Shown here in pieces: positions 6,637 through 7,869 of a stretch of DNA of 7,869 bases. Source of the DNA: Campylobacterales bacterium (GTDB lineage Bacteria > Campylobacterota > Campylobacteria > Campylobacterales > JAADDG01); assembly GCA_027009865.1 (NCBI GenBank), contig JALVCR010000255.1:1-7869 (forward strand), read 5' to 3'. Under the pieces are notes generated by a model. The model did not search any database and had not been told where the DNA came from. It saw only the letters and a program-made list of their open reading frames with translations. The position numbers and the translations under genes are program-made. Position 1 is the first letter of the stretch; each line of letters begins with the position of its first letter.

Positions 6637-6645
6637 TGATAAAAT
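6637..6645 (+). promoter_or_regulatory. Extended -10 promoter of the large lipoprotein gene
   Basis: TGATAAAAT (TGn plus TAAAAT) preceded by TTTTT in the 63-bp gap after recR. Transcription would start near 6652, giving a leader of about 28 nt with AAGG at 6668-6671, 9 bp before the ATG. A perfect 12-bp palindrome, TTTAATATTAAA (6645-6656), overlaps the predicted start, though in such AT-rich DNA it may be chance. Confidence 0.5.
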
Positions 6646-6680
6646 TTAATATTAAAAATTCATCATTAAGGTAATTTGAA

Positions 6681-7869
6681 ATGAAAAAGAGACTTTTACA
6701 AATCCTGTCCATATCGGTTTTAACGATATTTGTCGGATGCGGAGGCGGAGGAGGAGGAGATTCTTCCATCTCTCAAACAAGCAAAGAGTATCCTCCGGCA
6801 ACTTTAACAGGAATGACGGAGAGAGACTATATAATAAAAAATGCTAAAGTTATAATCAAATCTCCAAAAGGGGATTATGAAGTTGAAACTTTTACCGATG
6901 AAGAGGGCAAATACCAGGCAAAAATAGATAAATTCCTACAGCCTCTCTCAATTAATCTAATCTGCACTAAAGATTCAAAAATAGTCAAAAAAGACTCGCA
7001 AGAAGAGTGCGAGGAAGGGTTTACTCTAAAAAGTCTAACTCCTCCCCTATATCCTGATAGAAAAGAGACAGCAAATATTACTCTTTTAAGCGATTTAACT
7101 TACTATATAGCCAATGAGCTTGGAGGAATTACAAAAGATAATGTAGAAGATGCTATAGCTATAATCTCTCAGGTATTTGGGGGAGTAAATCCGATTCAAA
7201 GCGATCCCTCCAAAGGAAAATATTATGATGTATTAAGATCTCTTCATGCAAGCGGAATGGATAAGGAAGAGAATAAAATAGCTTTCGCAAGGGCGCTATC
7301 TGACGGATATATAGATCCAAACGATCCAAATGAAAAGGATCTCCTAAGCATCGTATCTTCCAATCTAAAAAGAAATTTTCAAGCAAATCTTATAACCAAA
7401 GCCGTTTCCAAAAACAGAGTAATTACAATAATAACTCCAACAAAAAAAGAGGAAGATCCCAAAATAGAAGCTGCAAAAGATATGCTAAGGGATATGAGAG
7501 AAGAGGTTTTAAGCATCAAAAATTACAAAGATCCAAACAATCCTTCCGTATATGACAAAGAGCTTAAAAATTTCAATCAAATTTCTAAAAATAACGTATT
7601 TCCGCACATCTCTTACATAGGCTCTTTTATTCAAAGAGTTACAGAGATGATTAAAAGAAGCGAAGAAGAAAATCTCCCAAAAATAGAAGAAGAGTTTCAA
7701 AGAGAGGAAAAAAGCAAAGAGAATCTCATTTTAACTCTAAGAAAAGAGATAGAAGAGCCTAAAAATTATGAAAGCTGGGATTATATGATAACCGGAGGCG
7801 ATCAAAATTACAGCGGAACTTTCACATATATAGCAAAAGATGAAAGCTCACCATCTTTCAAAAATGCAA
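6681..7869 (+). CDS. Large lipoprotein with hexaglycine linker (3' end outside window)
   Basis: The frame stays open from ATG 6681 to the window edge, giving at least 396 residues. The first 20 form a lipoprotein signal ending FVGC, with acylated Cys20, followed directly by six glycines and a Ser-rich tether: a typical membrane-anchored linker. Residues 40-95 (TLTG..., AKVIIKS, then TDEEGKYQAKI) look like a carboxypeptidase-regulatory or CNA-B-like beta-sandwich, seen in many surface proteins. About 125-260 is helical, including LSDLTYYIANELGGIT and a DPNDPNEKD loop. About 335-365 is rich in Glu/Lys/Arg and probably coiled coil (EEENLPKIEEEFQREEKSK). After that, beta-rich sequence begins (MITGGDQNYSGTFTYI). 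I do not recognise a catalytic motif, and the function is unknown. An AAGG site and its own promoter support the start. Confidence 0.85.
   Translation, partial: MKKRLLQILSISVLTIFVGCGGGGGGDSSISQTSKEYPPATLTGMTERDYIIKNAKVIIKSPKGDYEVETFTDEEGKYQAKIDKFLQPLSINLICTKDSKIVKKDSQEECEEGFTLKSLTPPLYPDRKETANITLLSDLTYYIANELGGITKDNVEDAIAIISQVFGGVNPIQSDPSKGKYYDVLRSLHASGMDKEENKIAFARALSDGYIDPNDPNEKDLLSIVSSNLKRNFQANLITKAVSKNRVITIITPTKKEEDPKIEAAKDMLRDMREEVLSIKNYKDPNNPSVYDKELKNFNQISKNNVFPHISYIGSFIQRVTEMIKRSEEENLPKIEEEFQREEKSKENLILTLRKEIEEPKNYESWDYMITGGDQNYSGTFTYIAKDESSPSFKNA

Overview
The window is AT-rich bacterial chromosomal DNA, most likely from a Campylobacterota (epsilonproteobacterial) genome. The evidence is the heavy use of ATA, AGA and TTA codons, promoters that look like an extended -10 (TGnTAnAAT) behind T-rich DNA with no clear -35, a divergent dnaJ/recR pair with a short lineage-type RecR, and speA followed by a short-type cysE. 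I cannot resolve the genus; a vent-type member (Nautiliales or Nitratiruptor-like) is plausible but is an inference.

Layout. (1) Bases 1-2932, plus strand: a tight operon of the 3' part of speA (arginine decarboxylase, 5' end outside the window), cysE (serine acetyltransferase, 8 bp after speA) and a small lipoprotein gene that overlaps cysE by ATGA. (2) Bases 2914-5959, minus strand, read right to left: dnaJ, a small monohaem cytochrome c resembling the SorB type, and an exported LVIVD-propeller-like protein with two C-terminal DUF4214 repeats. The last of these overlaps the lipoprotein gene tail-to-tail by 19 bp. (3) Bases 6045-7869, plus strand: recR, divergent from dnaJ, then a large lipoprotein gene with a hexaglycine linker that runs off the right edge.

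How the genes relate. The speA-cysE pair couples polyamine and cysteine biosynthesis genes only by position. dnaJ and recR are housekeeping genes sharing an 85-bp divergent promoter region. Three further genes encode secreted or periplasmic proteins of unknown role (two lipoproteins and the propeller/DUF4214 protein), and the cytochrome is periplasmic. No RNA genes, insertion sequences, CRISPR arrays, prophage genes or long repeats were seen, and every intergenic gap is under 150 bp. I found no convincing multi-gene novel system. The most interesting items are the small lipoprotein with a possible Cys-His-Asp triad, the propeller-DUF4214 fusion, the apparently partnerless SorB-like cytochrome and a probable leaderless recR transcript.
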